DNA of 49,404 nt from Alphaproteobacteria bacterium (GCA_017520675.1 JAFXFG010000026.1:1-49404), one strand, 5' to 3'. Shown: positions 22,542-31,225, counted from the stretch's first letter. Notes: generated from the sequence alone by a model not told the origin. Translations and numbers: made by a program.

Positions 22542-24500
22542 ATGGCAAAAAGTATGTATGAAGTTATAAAAAAGCAAAACGGTGAACACTTTGCCAAAGC
22601 AATACGAAACTATGACAATGGTATTTTTGATATTCCAAACATTGATAAGATTGTAAAATATGCCGGTCGCGATGCGGAACCGATTATGCAATATCTGATT
22701 TCGCTAAAAAATGTCAAGATAGAGGCGCAGGCTGTACACCAAGACCCAATTAGATTACTGGACAAGGCGGGTTACGATGCGTATATTGCCGACACACTGG
22801 AAAAACAAAACGCGATACAAAAATATTATGCCACTGGCGAAGGGTTATGTACTTTTCGTGACCCAGACAGATTTAAAAAATATTATATAATCAATGCAGT
22901 ACGCAAGGATGTAGATAAAATCAAACGCCAAGATTTCAAAAAACCACAACGCGAAGACGAATATGGAACATCTGTGTTATCGATTCAAGTCCTAAAAACC
23001 GGCGGCTTTATCAGCATAAAAAACAGATATAATCATAAAGTTGAAAACCCTGATAATACATTTAATTCCAATCCAGATAACATAATTATAGGGTTGTCTG
23101 ACGCAATCAGGCATCATTTTAATGTCGATTTTTCAGCCAGTATGGTCAGGTTGCCAAATGGATATTATTTGATACAAAACAAAATTATAAAAAGTAACAG
23201 TGAATTTGAAAATATAATTTTTGGTGCGGACTTTTATGTCAAAGATGGTCACATAATCGAACTGGACAAGAATTCGCAATTGATGCTGGGAAACGGTTTT
23301 GTTTATGACGGTAAACGTAAAAAGATTCTTGATTACGTCAGTTTGGCGACAAATGTGTCCAGATTAATGGTCGATGCGGACTTTTTGAAGGATAAGAAGG
23401 TAAAGATTATCAAGAACCCTGATGGTTCGCGTTCATTGTTGGCAGATGGTGATATCTTTTTCACTGTCCAAGACGGAATAATGAACTATATAAATCCCAA
23501 AGGAAGCGATGTTGTTAGTCTGCGATATTTTAGGTTGCGTGGCGATTATGACTTTAGTGATGTAAAAGAATTGGATTTATATAATGCAGATTTTTCATCT
23601 GCAAACAGTCTGATTTTACCCAAGGCAGCAACAAAGATTGATTTACGAGGTGTAGTATTCCCGCCCGCAACGGTTGATTTTAGTAATATAAAAAAATTAG
23701 ATTTATGTGATGCCGATCTGACGAATATTACCAAAGTAATATTCCCACGAAATGCCGAATCTATTGAATGTTTGAATGGTGGCTTGCCAGAAAATACCCC
23801 CGATATTGATTTTAGTGGCGCCAAGAATTTGATACTATATTCAATACCAAACATTGATAAGATAAAGAATATAACGTTTCCAAAAAATGCGGAAAGTATA
23901 ACTTGTTTTTTTTGGGGAGTGCAGGTTGTTCTTGATACGATGGATTTAGGTGGGGTAAAGCGTTTAAGTGTTACGCATACAAATTTATCCAAGGTTCGTC
24001 AGTTGATTTTGCCCAAGAATGCAGATTTTATCGACATCAGTGAATCAATTATGCCGGCTTGCGATATAGACTTTACAAATGTAAAAAAATTTAATTTTTC
24101 CAATACAGACTTCTCGCACGTTGGGGGATTTACCATGCGGAATGCAATCATGGTTGCGCGCCACCATGTTGAGTTTTGTAAACCAAGCATTATTAATTTT
24201 AACGGTGTTAAACGGTTGGATTTACAAGGTTCCGATTTAACTGGTGTTGGAACATTAATCCTTCCTAAAAAAGCAGAATATATAAATTTGCGTGGTGTCA
24301 AATTGCCAGAGTGTGATTTAGATTTAAGCAATGTCAAAGAGTTGATTTTAGAGGGTGCCGACCTGTCGCGTGTACGCAGTATAAAATTACCATTGCATTA
24401 TAAAATGAGGCAGGGTATAAAGAATGCAATGCAGAAATTAACAATAAAATACAAAGGGTTTGAAGATGCAAAAAATAAAAATGACACTAACATACGGTGA
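22542..24500 (+). CDS. Repeat-rich protein with solenoid-like C-terminal half
   Basis: 652 residues. The N-terminal 320 residues are unfamiliar (MYEVIKKQNGEHFAKAIRNY; RNYDNGIFDIPNIDKIVKYAG). From about residue 330 a repeat of roughly 42-48 residues recurs about seven times, with blocks such as VKELDLYNADFSSANSLILP then KAATKIDLRGVVFPPATVDF. The alternating LDLxxADLxxVxxLxLP pattern suggests a leucine-rich-repeat or pentapeptide-like beta solenoid. Such proteins often bind proteins. No signal peptide is obvious. The gene's 3' end overlaps ppiB by 35 bp. Promoter-like TTGACA at 22452 and AAAGGA before the ATG. Confidence 0.75.
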   Translation: MAKSMYEVIKKQNGEHFAKAIRNYDNGIFDIPNIDKIVKYAGRDAEPIMQYLISLKNVKIEAQAVHQDPIRLLDKAGYDAYIADTLEKQNAIQKYYATGEGLCTFRDPDRFKKYYIINAVRKDVDKIKRQDFKKPQREDEYGTSVLSIQVLKTGGFISIKNRYNHKVENPDNTFNSNPDNIIIGLSDAIRHHFNVDFSASMVRLPNGYYLIQNKIIKSNSEFENIIFGADFYVKDGHIIELDKNSQLMLGNGFVYDGKRKKILDYVSLATNVSRLMVDADFLKDKKVKIIKNPDGSRSLLADGDIFFTVQDGIMNYINPKGSDVVSLRYFRLRGDYDFSDVKELDLYNADFSSANSLILPKAATKIDLRGVVFPPATVDFSNIKKLDLCDADLTNITKVIFPRNAESIECLNGGLPENTPDIDFSGAKNLILYSIPNIDKIKNITFPKNAESITCFFWGVQVVLDTMDLGGVKRLSVTHTNLSKVRQLILPKNADFIDISESIMPACDIDFTNVKKFNFSNTDFSHVGGFTMRNAIMVARHHVEFCKPSIINFNGVKRLDLQGSDLTGVGTLILPKKAEYINLRGVKLPECDLDLSNVKELILEGADLSRVRSIKLPLHYKMRQGIKNAMQKLTIKYKGFEDAKNKNDTNIR

Positions 24501-24921
24501 AGTAATCATTGAAATGTTGCCGAATGTTGCGCCGAAACACGTTGCGCGTATAACTGAATTGATTAAATCTGGGTTCTATAATGGATTAAGTTTTCATCGT
24601 GTAATTGATGGTTTTATGGCGCAAACCGGTTGTCCACGTGGCGATGGAACGGGTGGCAGTGGCGTAAAAATTCCTGCTGAATTTTCGCGCGAAACATTTT
24701 CGCGTGGTGCGGTTGGTATGGCGCGTGCATCAGACATAAATTCTGCGGACAGTCAGTTTTTTATTTGTTTTGATGATTGCAGTTTCTTAGATGGGAAATA
24801 TACATTATGGGGACGCGTAGTCAGCGGTATGGAATTTGTTGATAAAATCAAGCGCGGTGATGATATGAACAACGGTCATGTTGAAAATCCTGACAAAATC
24901 ATTAAGATGGAATTGATGTAA
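24466..24921 (+). CDS. ppiB: Peptidyl-prolyl cis-trans isomerase, cyclophilin type
   Basis: 151 residues. Cyclophilin blocks are clear: FYNGLSFHRVIDGFMAQTGC (Arg and Phe of the active site), GTGGSG, GAVGMARASDINSADSQFFI (the GMA...QFFI core) and FLDGKYTLWGRVVSGM. It catalyses proline isomerisation in the cytoplasm; no export signal. ATG 24466 lies inside the preceding 652-residue gene, so translation is likely coupled; a TTG 24460 or ATG 24481 start is possible. Length and motif set match small PpiB proteins. Confidence 0.92.
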   Translation: MQKIKMTLTYGEVIIEMLPNVAPKHVARITELIKSGFYNGLSFHRVIDGFMAQTGCPRGDGTGGSGVKIPAEFSRETFSRGAVGMARASDINSADSQFFICFDDCSFLDGKYTLWGRVVSGMEFVDKIKRGDDMNNGHVENPDKIIKMELM

Positions 24922-24950
24922 AACAAGTCCCCATTTGGGGACTTGTTTTA
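24922..24950 (+). terminator. Intrinsic terminator, usable both ways
   Basis: aacaagtcccc-att-tggggacttgttttatt directly behind ppiB; the convergent gene at 24985 ends 35 bp away. Confidence 0.85.
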
Positions 24951-24984
24951 TTATAACAATGGATATATTTACGATTAGATTAAT

Positions 24985-26310
24985 TTAGCGTGTATTTTGC
25001 TTTTTAATTTTATCTAATCTGCATTGTTTTGCTTGTACATTTTGTGTATGAATTGCGCGGTGTAAAGAATCGATAGTGCGCCCTGTTTTTTTCTTTTCTT
25101 CCAACCGTTTTGCAACTGATTCTATTTGTGCAAATGCTTCTGCATAATCTTTACCGACCTCAGTTTTTTGATTCATAAGGTTATAAAAATCAATCCACTG
25201 TTGTTGCAGTTTTGGATTTGTCCAAACTAATTCTGTATCGTCATCAGCCTCATATACTATATCTGCACTCAATGCGTGTGCATAACTTGCCAATTCAAAT
25301 ATAGAGCTGCCCAATGACAATGGAAAAAAATGATTATCGACTTCGCCATACGCGTTGTACCATGTTCGAATTTGCTGATTGATTGCATTCAGTTGTTCTC
25401 GTGTCAATGAACTACGCAATTTGAATCTTTTATCGTTCTTGGTTAAAAAGAACAATTTAGATTTTGCGTTATCCAGGTTAACTTCCAGTTCGAGTGTATC
25501 TCTTTTGATAGTATTCAATACAGTTTGTGTGTGGCTACGAAATGCTTTTGTTTTCTTTGCTGTTTCTAATTGTTCTGTTGCGTGTATTTGTTGGCTTGGT
25601 ATATTTTGTTTTTCTGCCAAATTATTCCGCGCATTGATATATGCTGCATACAGGGAATCCACAACATCATCCTGTTGTATTTCTGCTGCGTTTGGAATAC
25701 TTGGTGCGCTATAAATAATTGGTTCAAAATCCTTTGCAGATAAAAGCAAGACCGCATTTGAATTTACAAATGGTCTTTCAAGCCCTGTTGAATCAAACAC
25801 ATTAACAGGATTTGATATTCTGCCATATTGTGATGTTATAAATGGGGTTGAAAAATTTTGTGTTTCAGAATTATGATTGGCAAAAGCCATAGCGCACGCC
25901 CAAAAATCAACCAGACTGCTGTTTGGTGTTAATAAAATATTGTGAATATTTCGCCCCATCAAGAAATGGTTGGTATTAATCATATTATTTTTTTTAATAG
26001 AATAAACACTATCCATTCTGAATGGATAAGATTGAATCATCTCGTTCAGTCTATTGATTTCAGAAACAGTAAAGAATTCTTGCAGTGTATGATGTTCGAT
26101 TTGTTCGTTTAGTGCTTTGTCGTATTCCGCATACAGTGCACTATCGCGATGTTTAATAAATTCCACTAATTCCTTTTTTGCTTTATTGTAATCGGCTTGT
26201 GCTTTTTTTTGCTCTTTCGCCTGTCTTGGCGACCATATGTTCATAACGATTGCCAAACATGTCGCCAAAAGCGCAACCTTAGAAGTGCGAATTAAAGTAT
26301 CTTTTTTCAT
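24985..26310 (-). CDS. Membrane-anchored coiled-coil hypothetical protein
   Basis: 441 residues. It starts MKKDTLIRTSKVALLATCLAIVMNIW, an N-terminal hydrophobic segment without a clear cleavage site, so probably a signal anchor exposing the rest to the periplasm. A Lys/Glu/Ala-rich coiled coil follows (about 28-65). The long, mostly helical domain has repeated short Tyr/Asn/Gln-rich pieces (NNLAEKQNIPSQQ; AINQQIRTWYNAYGEV). SD AAGGAG precedes ATG 26310. A promoter with TTGACA and TATATA is visible 50-80 bp upstream. Family not recognised. Confidence 0.7.
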   Translation of the reverse strand: MKKDTLIRTSKVALLATCLAIVMNIWSPRQAKEQKKAQADYNKAKKELVEFIKHRDSALYAEYDKALNEQIEHHTLQEFFTVSEINRLNEMIQSYPFRMDSVYSIKKNNMINTNHFLMGRNIHNILLTPNSSLVDFWACAMAFANHNSETQNFSTPFITSQYGRISNPVNVFDSTGLERPFVNSNAVLLLSAKDFEPIIYSAPSIPNAAEIQQDDVVDSLYAAYINARNNLAEKQNIPSQQIHATEQLETAKKTKAFRSHTQTVLNTIKRDTLELEVNLDNAKSKLFFLTKNDKRFKLRSSLTREQLNAINQQIRTWYNAYGEVDNHFFPLSLGSSIFELASYAHALSADIVYEADDDTELVWTNPKLQQQWIDFYNLMNQKTEVGKDYAEAFAQIESVAKRLEEKKKTGRTIDSLHRAIHTQNVQAKQCRLDKIKKQNTR

Positions 26311-26393
26311 ATAAAACTCCTTGTTTTGTTATATATTACACAATAATATATAGTACAAAAACACAAGTTGTCAATAGTTTTTATTTGACAAAA

Positions 26394-26519
26394 TCAATAA
26401 ATTGGATAATTTCTTGGAAAAGTTCCATCTGGTCTAACTAAATCAGACTTCACCCCGCAACCTGCCACAGTCAGTGCTACAAATAATAACGCCAAAACAA
26501 GACAAATAACTTTTTTCAT
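26394..26519 (-). CDS. lptM: Small lipoprotein, LptM-like (41 residues)
   Basis: The frame MKKVICLVLALLFVALTVAG-C gives a classical signal peptide and lipobox (VAGC). The mature part CGVKSDLVRPDGTFPRNYPIY matches the short alphaproteobacterial LptM/YifL style (CGxKxxLxxP...PRxYP). LptM helps LPS-transport protein LptD mature in E. coli; that role here is inference. It begins 6 bp after a TATAAT box, so it is probably leaderless. Not in its common place next to lysA. Confidence 0.65.
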   Translation of the reverse strand: MKKVICLVLALLFVALTVAGCGVKSDLVRPDGTFPRNYPIY

Positions 26520-26525
26520 ATGACG

Positions 26526-26555
26526 ATTATAGTGTTTTTTTGTACAAAAAGTCAA
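26526..26555 (-). promoter_or_regulatory. Promoter giving a leaderless message for the small lipoprotein
   Basis: Minus strand TTGACT, 18 bp, TATAAT, then CGTCAT and ATG 26519. No SD. Confidence 0.8.
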
Positions 26556-26573
26556 ATAATAACTTAGACAGAC

Positions 26574-27053
26574 TTATCGTTGTGATTCTCTGTATTTCAA
26601 GATTAAATTGTGTATTTTTATACTGTTATCTTGTAATTTAAGTTGATTATTTTGTCTTTGTTCAACCTGCTTTAATAATTTAAAGTATTTATTGTTTATC
26701 AGATAATTATAATGCTTTGAAAAGATTGAGTTTTTTGTGCAGATTTTACATTTTGTCTGCGCCAAAACGGCTGGGGGATTATCGTTTGCCTGAAATAATA
26801 TTTGCCCGCGTTTTTTGTCAGATTGCTGGAATTTTATAGTATATCTTCCTGTTAAAGTATCCTTGGACAAAGACACAACCGGCACAGATTTACTGCTATC
26901 TACATTTAATTTTGTACTTTTATCACTGATAAATGCACTTGCAACATCATATATTTCATAATTAACTTTCATTGGAATACAATTTATATCATAAAATTCT
27001 GTTGCAATCAATTGATATCTATAAAGATTGATTTTTTCCTTAATATATTGCAT
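26574..27053 (-). CDS. Hypothetical protein, start 9 bp from a divergent HTH gene
   Basis: 159 residues from ATG 27053. It begins MQYIKEKINLYRYQLIATEFYDINCIP, a middle region is beta-rich with TGRYTIKFQQSDKKRG, and the C-terminus is basic (QRQNNQLKLQDNSIKIHNLILKYRES). CKIC is the only paired Cys. There is no signal or TM. A longer frame begins at 27140 but would lie wholly inside the divergent HTH gene; I prefer 27053. No SD is visible. The tight divergence suggests an autoregulated pair or an inherited phage immunity arrangement. Confidence 0.5.
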   Translation of the reverse strand: MQYIKEKINLYRYQLIATEFYDINCIPMKVNYEIYDVASAFISDKSTKLNVDSSKSVPVVSLSKDTLTGRYTIKFQQSDKKRGQILFQANDNPPAVLAQTKCKICTKNSIFSKHYNYLINNKYFKLLKQVEQRQNNQLKLQDNSIKIHNLILKYRESQR

Positions 27054-27062
27054 AATTGACCT

Positions 27063-27341
27063 ATGTCTGAAACGAATACACACAAAGCAATAACTAACAT
27101 CGATATCTGGAACGCAATTGACGAGATTGCCCGTCTGCAAAACATCAGTCCATCGCGGCTGGCGATAATTTGCGGGCTTGATTCAACTGTATTTAACAAA
27201 TGCAAACGCCAAGACGCGTCCGGACATACACATTATCCGTCATTTGCATCATTGGTCAAGGTATTAAATAAAACTAATATGACCATGACAGACTTTGGCA
27301 TAATATGCGACCGGTTGCGCGCAGAAAAAAGCGACGATTAA
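27063..27341 (+). CDS. HTH repressor-like protein without S24 peptidase domain (copy 1)
   Basis: 92 residues. IWNAIDEIARLQNISPSRLAII followed by GLDSTVFNKCKRQDASG and YPSFASLVKVLNKTNMTMTDF is the N-terminal HTH of the alphaproteobacterial LexA/CI-like family (GLDPTTFNxSKR, then RWPS...KIL). That family normally carries a C-terminal S24 autoprotease domain; here the frame ends at residue 92, so it cannot self-cleave. The related 82-residue protein at 30468 is truncated at the same point. Confidence 0.75.
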   Translation: MSETNTHKAITNIDIWNAIDEIARLQNISPSRLAIICGLDSTVFNKCKRQDASGHTHYPSFASLVKVLNKTNMTMTDFGIICDRLRAEKSDD

Positions 27342-27356
27342 GTCAAAGAAAGTATC

Positions 27357-27380
27357 AGCGCCCAAATGGGCGCTGTTATT
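27357..27380 (+). terminator. Hairpin between convergent genes
   Basis: agcgccca-aa-tgggcgct followed by GTTATT; separates the HTH gene from the P-type ATPase. Weak T-run on either strand. Confidence 0.55.
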
Positions 27381-29997
27381 ATCTGCGAATTAATTTCCAC
27401 AGATAGTTTATTGGCACAATCAACAACGCAATCAAGAATATATACAACCATTCTATTGCTGTCAGTGGGGCCAATTGCAAAACCTCGCCCCCAAATCGTA
27501 CAACGAACACAGTGGACAATACGATTCCAACAGCGACTATTATGAACATTGGATTCTTCATAATGCCTGCAAATATATTAAACTTATTTGTTCTGACACA
27601 GAACCCATTTGCAACCGCCATCAGAATAAGCAACGCAAATCGGGCAGACATATATACACCATCTTGGCTGAACAATCCACGCATATGCAACAATTCTAGT
27701 ACTGCGAAAACCGCACAGAATCCCAGTGTTGTCCACACAATTTGTGCGATAACACTTTTTGACAACAATGGGCTGTATTTTCCTTTTGTAGGCTCTGCCA
27801 TATATTCTGTATGTGGCGGCTCGCCACCGAATGCCAGTGAATTCAAACTGTCCATAACGATATTAACAATTAAAATTTGCACTGCGGTAAATGCATCAAA
27901 GCCGAATATTATCGGGAAAATAATACTTAGAATCACCAAGGTAAAATTAATTGGCAATTGAAAGCGCAGGAAATTTATAACATTGTGAACAAAGGTTCTG
28001 CCAAACAAAATACAGTTTGCGATTGACAGAAAATTATTGTCAGTAATGATAATATCGCCTGCTTCCTTGGAAACATCAGTTCCGTCACCCATTGCAAATC
28101 CTACATCTGCGCGCCTCAGGGCTGGTGCATCATTTGTTCCATCGCCACACATACCGATACATTTTTTCATTGATTGTGCCAATTGTACAACTCTCAGTTT
28201 TGTTCCTGGGGTTGCGCGCGCAATAACTTTAATTTTTGATAAAGATTTTTTTGCATCATCGTCAGGCAACTTATCAAATTCTGCTGCGGTTATTGCGATA
28301 TCAGATTTGTTATTAATAATACCGCAGTCAATTGCGATTGCGCGTGCCGTATCCAGATTATCACCTGTAATCATCATTACCTGCACATCCGATTTATTTA
28401 GTGTTTTTATAACATCGCTTACCCCTGATCTGATTTGATCACGCAATGCGACTAATGATATTAAGATTAAATCATCTGGCAGAATATTTTCATCGACCCA
28501 ACTATTGCTGTATGCGGTTGCGACCAATCGCATGGATTTTTTTGCATTTTCCTTGATAATGTTATTTAAAAGTGCCTTATCTAATTTTTTTACTTTTCCA
28601 TCAGTATCGATAAAGTTCTGTGTCTTTGCCAAAATGACTTCTGGTGCCCCCAGATAAAAGCATTTTTGTTTTTTATGATTGATTAATTTTACTGCTGAAA
28701 ATTTATTTGCGCTATCGAACACAATTCGTTCTGCCTCAGAATTTTCTTGTTGTATAGAATTTACTTCCTGTGCAATATCTTTCAGCGCGGCCAGCAACGC
28801 TCGTCCAGTTAAATTACCGCCTACAATATTAAGTTTTGAATCAAAAACGCAATCACAAGTCATCGCGATATTTTGAATAAATATATTTTTTATTTTTCCG
28901 CCAGTATTGGTATCAAATCCGATTTCAATACCGTTTCCCGCAAAGTTATAAACGGTCTGCATAATGCCGTATGTCAGTGTTCCTGTTTTATCTGTGCACA
29001 ACAGTTGCAGATTACCAGCCTCTGGTATTTTATTTGGATTTTTTGCCAAAATATTAGACTTAATCATTCTGTTGACATTTTGACTGGTTATAATTCCGAT
29101 TATAAACGGCAGTCCTTCTGGCACTGCGGCAACAAAGATAGTCAGCGCCACTGTTAAATTGCTAAATACAACATACACTAATGCAGTGTTAAAACTTACA
29201 TCGTTATAATAAAAATGTACTGCCAACAAGACCATAAATATCAGCACTGCACAAACCGTACCCATTTTGCTTATAAGTGTGGCCAAATTATCCAATTGAA
29301 TTTGCAGGGTTGTTTTTGTTTCGTTAATTGACCACAGTGTTGACATAATCTTTGCGTTTTCAGTATTTGCGCCAATTCGCACGACCTTAATCAATCCCTT
29401 GCCACTTAAAACGGTTGTCCCAGCAAAGACACTGTGTTTATCTGTATATGTGTCTGCGGTTATATCTGCGTTATCATCAAAGACAAAGTTTTTATGCGCA
29501 GGAACTTTTTTTGCTTCATTACTTTCGCCGTTTAGAATTGCGTTATTTACATCGATTTGTCCATCTACTAAGTATCCATCTGCGCATATTTTTTCACCGG
29601 CCTGCACACTCAGTATATCGCCGACCACAACCTGTTTGCTGTCGATTTGATATGTTTTGCCATTTCTTATAACGCTAACATCCTGCATAGAAGCGCGCTG
29701 ATATAATTCTTCAGCACTTTTTTGGCTTTTTAATTTTGTTGAAACCGTAGTCAATGCGACCACCACCAAAACGATACCGATACCAATTGCTTCGTAAATA
29801 CTGCCGTATCCTGCGATTCCAAGTGCGACAAACATCAGCATCATAAACAGCAGAACCAGATTAAGTTTATCCTGAAAAACTTCCATGAACAAATTCCACG
29901 CAGATTTTTGTTTTGGGCGTGGCATTTGATTAATACCGAATTTATTTCTGCTGGCCAAGACCTGTTTATCATCAAGTCCGTAAAAAATATTATTCAT
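27379..29997 (-). CDS. P-type Ca2+-transporting ATPase (type II)
   Basis: 872 residues. In order: N-terminal hydrophobic hairpin (LVLLFMMLMFVALGIAGYG), actuator loop with LNGESNEAKK (TGES equivalent), TM4 AAVPEGLPFIIG (PEGLP ion-binding motif typical of Ca2+ pumps), phosphorylation site CTDKTGTLTYG, nucleotide domain, and hinge MCGDGTNDAPALRRADVGFAMG. Four more TM segments follow. It fits SERCA/PMCA-like bacterial Ca2+ efflux ATPases; Na+ or Mn2+ specificity cannot be excluded. The length is normal. SD AAAGGAA precedes ATG 29997. Confidence 0.92.
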   Translation of the reverse strand: MNNIFYGLDDKQVLASRNKFGINQMPRPKQKSAWNLFMEVFQDKLNLVLLFMMLMFVALGIAGYGSIYEAIGIGIVLVVVALTTVSTKLKSQKSAEELYQRASMQDVSVIRNGKTYQIDSKQVVVGDILSVQAGEKICADGYLVDGQIDVNNAILNGESNEAKKVPAHKNFVFDDNADITADTYTDKHSVFAGTTVLSGKGLIKVVRIGANTENAKIMSTLWSINETKTTLQIQLDNLATLISKMGTVCAVLIFMVLLAVHFYYNDVSFNTALVYVVFSNLTVALTIFVAAVPEGLPFIIGIITSQNVNRMIKSNILAKNPNKIPEAGNLQLLCTDKTGTLTYGIMQTVYNFAGNGIEIGFDTNTGGKIKNIFIQNIAMTCDCVFDSKLNIVGGNLTGRALLAALKDIAQEVNSIQQENSEAERIVFDSANKFSAVKLINHKKQKCFYLGAPEVILAKTQNFIDTDGKVKKLDKALLNNIIKENAKKSMRLVATAYSNSWVDENILPDDLILISLVALRDQIRSGVSDVIKTLNKSDVQVMMITGDNLDTARAIAIDCGIINNKSDIAITAAEFDKLPDDDAKKSLSKIKVIARATPGTKLRVVQLAQSMKKCIGMCGDGTNDAPALRRADVGFAMGDGTDVSKEAGDIIITDNNFLSIANCILFGRTFVHNVINFLRFQLPINFTLVILSIIFPIIFGFDAFTAVQILIVNIVMDSLNSLAFGGEPPHTEYMAEPTKGKYSPLLSKSVIAQIVWTTLGFCAVFAVLELLHMRGLFSQDGVYMSARFALLILMAVANGFCVRTNKFNIFAGIMKNPMFIIVAVGIVLSTVFVVRFGGEVLQLAPLTAIEWLYIFLIALLIVPINYLWKLIRR

Positions 29998-30079
29998 ATT
30001 ATTCCTTTCTGCAAATCCAAAGAATCTTAGACTAAAACAAGAAAAAAAATCAATTCATAAATTAATGTTTTGAAATAAA

Positions 30080-30272
30080 AGAAAAACACCGCCGTTTCCG
30101 GCGGTATTTCCGAGTGTCCCGAAAGGAAGGAAAGGAGAAAAAGAAATTGGACACTCTAAACTGAAAATGTTTGGGGCCCAGAGTCCAGAGGAGAGAGAAT
30201 GTAGGAGGGAGTCTGAACCTCTGGTCCCCACAGATGCTTTCGCATCTATCATCGGGTTTAACCCCTTTGACG
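30080..30272 (-). ncRNA. Candidate sRNA with two pyrimidine-rich anti-SD loops
   Basis: About 193 nt between a consensus-like promoter and a strong terminator (CCGCCGG/CCGGCGG, T5). On the minus strand, GAGTGTCC / GGGACACTC closes a loop of only C and U apart from AAs (TTCTCCTTTCCTTCC). A second stem GGGGACCAGAGG / CCTCTGG...CCCC exposes CTCCCTCCTAC. An AGATGC-GAAA-GCATCT tetraloop hairpin sits near the 5' end. Loops complementary to AAGGAGG recall the CCUCCUCCC loops of alphaproteobacterial sRNAs that sequester ribosome binding sites. No ORF in the region has an SD. This explains most of the gene-free stretch 29998-30467. Confidence 0.65.
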
Positions 30273-30278
30273 ATTTAA

Positions 30279-30307
30279 AATATAGTATACAAAAATCGAT
30301 TCGTCAA
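30279..30307 (-). promoter_or_regulatory. Promoter of the sRNA candidate
   Basis: Minus strand TTGACG, 17 bp, TATATT. Confidence 0.75.
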
Positions 30308-30467
30308 GTGTTTTGTCAAAATTTTTTTTAGTATATTTTTTTAGGGTGTATTTTTGTTATAAAACCTAGGAAATTGTACTTCTTGTTTTAGCGGTAAATG
30401 TGGAATAAAATCAATGTATGCTAGAACAAAAGGATAAAATTCTAGTTTTAACATAGGGAGAAAGAAA

Positions 30468-30716
30468 ATGACACATGACGATGTGTGGCGCGCCATAGAA
30501 CGTTTTGCCATAGAACATGGTATGTCGTGTTCTGGGCTTGCGAAATGCAGCGGACTTGACCCGACCACATTTAACAAAAGCAAACGTTGGTCCAAAGAAG
30601 GGCAACCCAGATGGCCATCAACAAACAGTATTTCAAAGATTCTGGCTTCGACAGGCTCTAAAATACAAGATTTTACTAAGCATATCGAAACCCCAGAACC
30701 CACAAACGATTTTTGA
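30468..30716 (+). CDS. HTH repressor-like protein without S24 peptidase domain (copy 2)
   Basis: 82 residues, SD AGGGAGAAAGAAA-ATG. VWRAIERFAIEHGMSCSGLA, GLDPTTFNKSKRW and RWPSTNSISKILASTGSKI are the three conserved HTH blocks of the alphaproteobacterial S24-type repressor family. As with the 27063 protein, the peptidase half is absent. It lies between the sRNA and birA, close to the virion cluster, and could be its repressor; that is inference. Confidence 0.8.
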   Translation: MTHDDVWRAIERFAIEHGMSCSGLAKCSGLDPTTFNKSKRWSKEGQPRWPSTNSISKILASTGSKIQDFTKHIETPEPTNDF

Positions 30717-30736
30717 AGTGCGTGCTTTTTTGCCCT

Positions 30737-30772
30737 TAAAAGCCTTAGTAAGATATATTAGGGCTTTTTTAT
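30737..30772 (+). terminator. Intrinsic terminator
   Basis: aaaGCCTTA...TTAGGGCtttttt, an imperfect stem plus T6, behind the short repressor. Confidence 0.65.
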
Positions 30773-30807
30773 TGGACAAATTTATTTGCATATATTATGC
30801 TAAAAAT

Positions 30808-31225
30808 ATGTTGGCTGGCATTCGCATATATACATCTGATATTGTGTGGCGGCAAATTTTTTCTGATTTGAACGCGACTGTTGTTGACTCGTCATTTTCT
30901 GCGGATTTAAATTTTGATGATATTGCGCCAAAGAAGCCTTTGACCCCGATTGAATTAAAATCATTAATATTATCTGAAATAGATACATCTGAATTATTGC
31001 GTTATTTTTGGTCATGATGTTTTTTTATCTCGCATTCAAACCCAGATTATTGTTTTGCTTCATCGAAACCAAGGCTTGACCGCGGTTCAGTTAAAACAGG
31101 CGCTTGGCTACCCCAGTGATATTGCGACAAACAGTATTGACACAGCGATATATCAATTGCGCAAGAAATATGGTCGAAATTTCATAGAAAACGATGGGGG
31201 CGTGTATAAACTTGGCAGGATATAA
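30808..31225 (+). pseudogene. Winged-helix gene interrupted by a frameshift
   Basis: ATG 30808 opens 69 codons ending LLRYFWS-TGA (31015). Shifting +1 at the TTATTTTTGG run gives a continuous second half: GHDVFLSRIQTQIIVLL, then GLTAVQLKQALGYPSD, NSIDTAIYQLRKKYG and NDGGVYKLGRI-TAA (31223-31225). That second half is an OmpR/PhoB-type winged helix. The combined product is about 139 residues. It could be a true inactivation, programmed frameshifting at the T-run, or a sequencing error. birA begins inside its last codons, which argues that the downstream half is still translated. Confidence 0.6.

Noticed and set aside
22275..22691. 138-residue minus-strand ORF
   Set aside because: It overlaps the 652-residue gene's start; only the short HNH-like frame in another register has an SD and a recognisable motif.
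30055..30252. 65-residue minus-strand ORF
   Set aside because: Low-complexity, no SD, lies within the sRNA candidate.
30080..30272. 6S RNA, tmRNA or signal recognition RNA
   Set aside because: None of the hallmark motifs (long closing stem with central bubble, tRNA-like end, SRP tetraloop helix) is visible.
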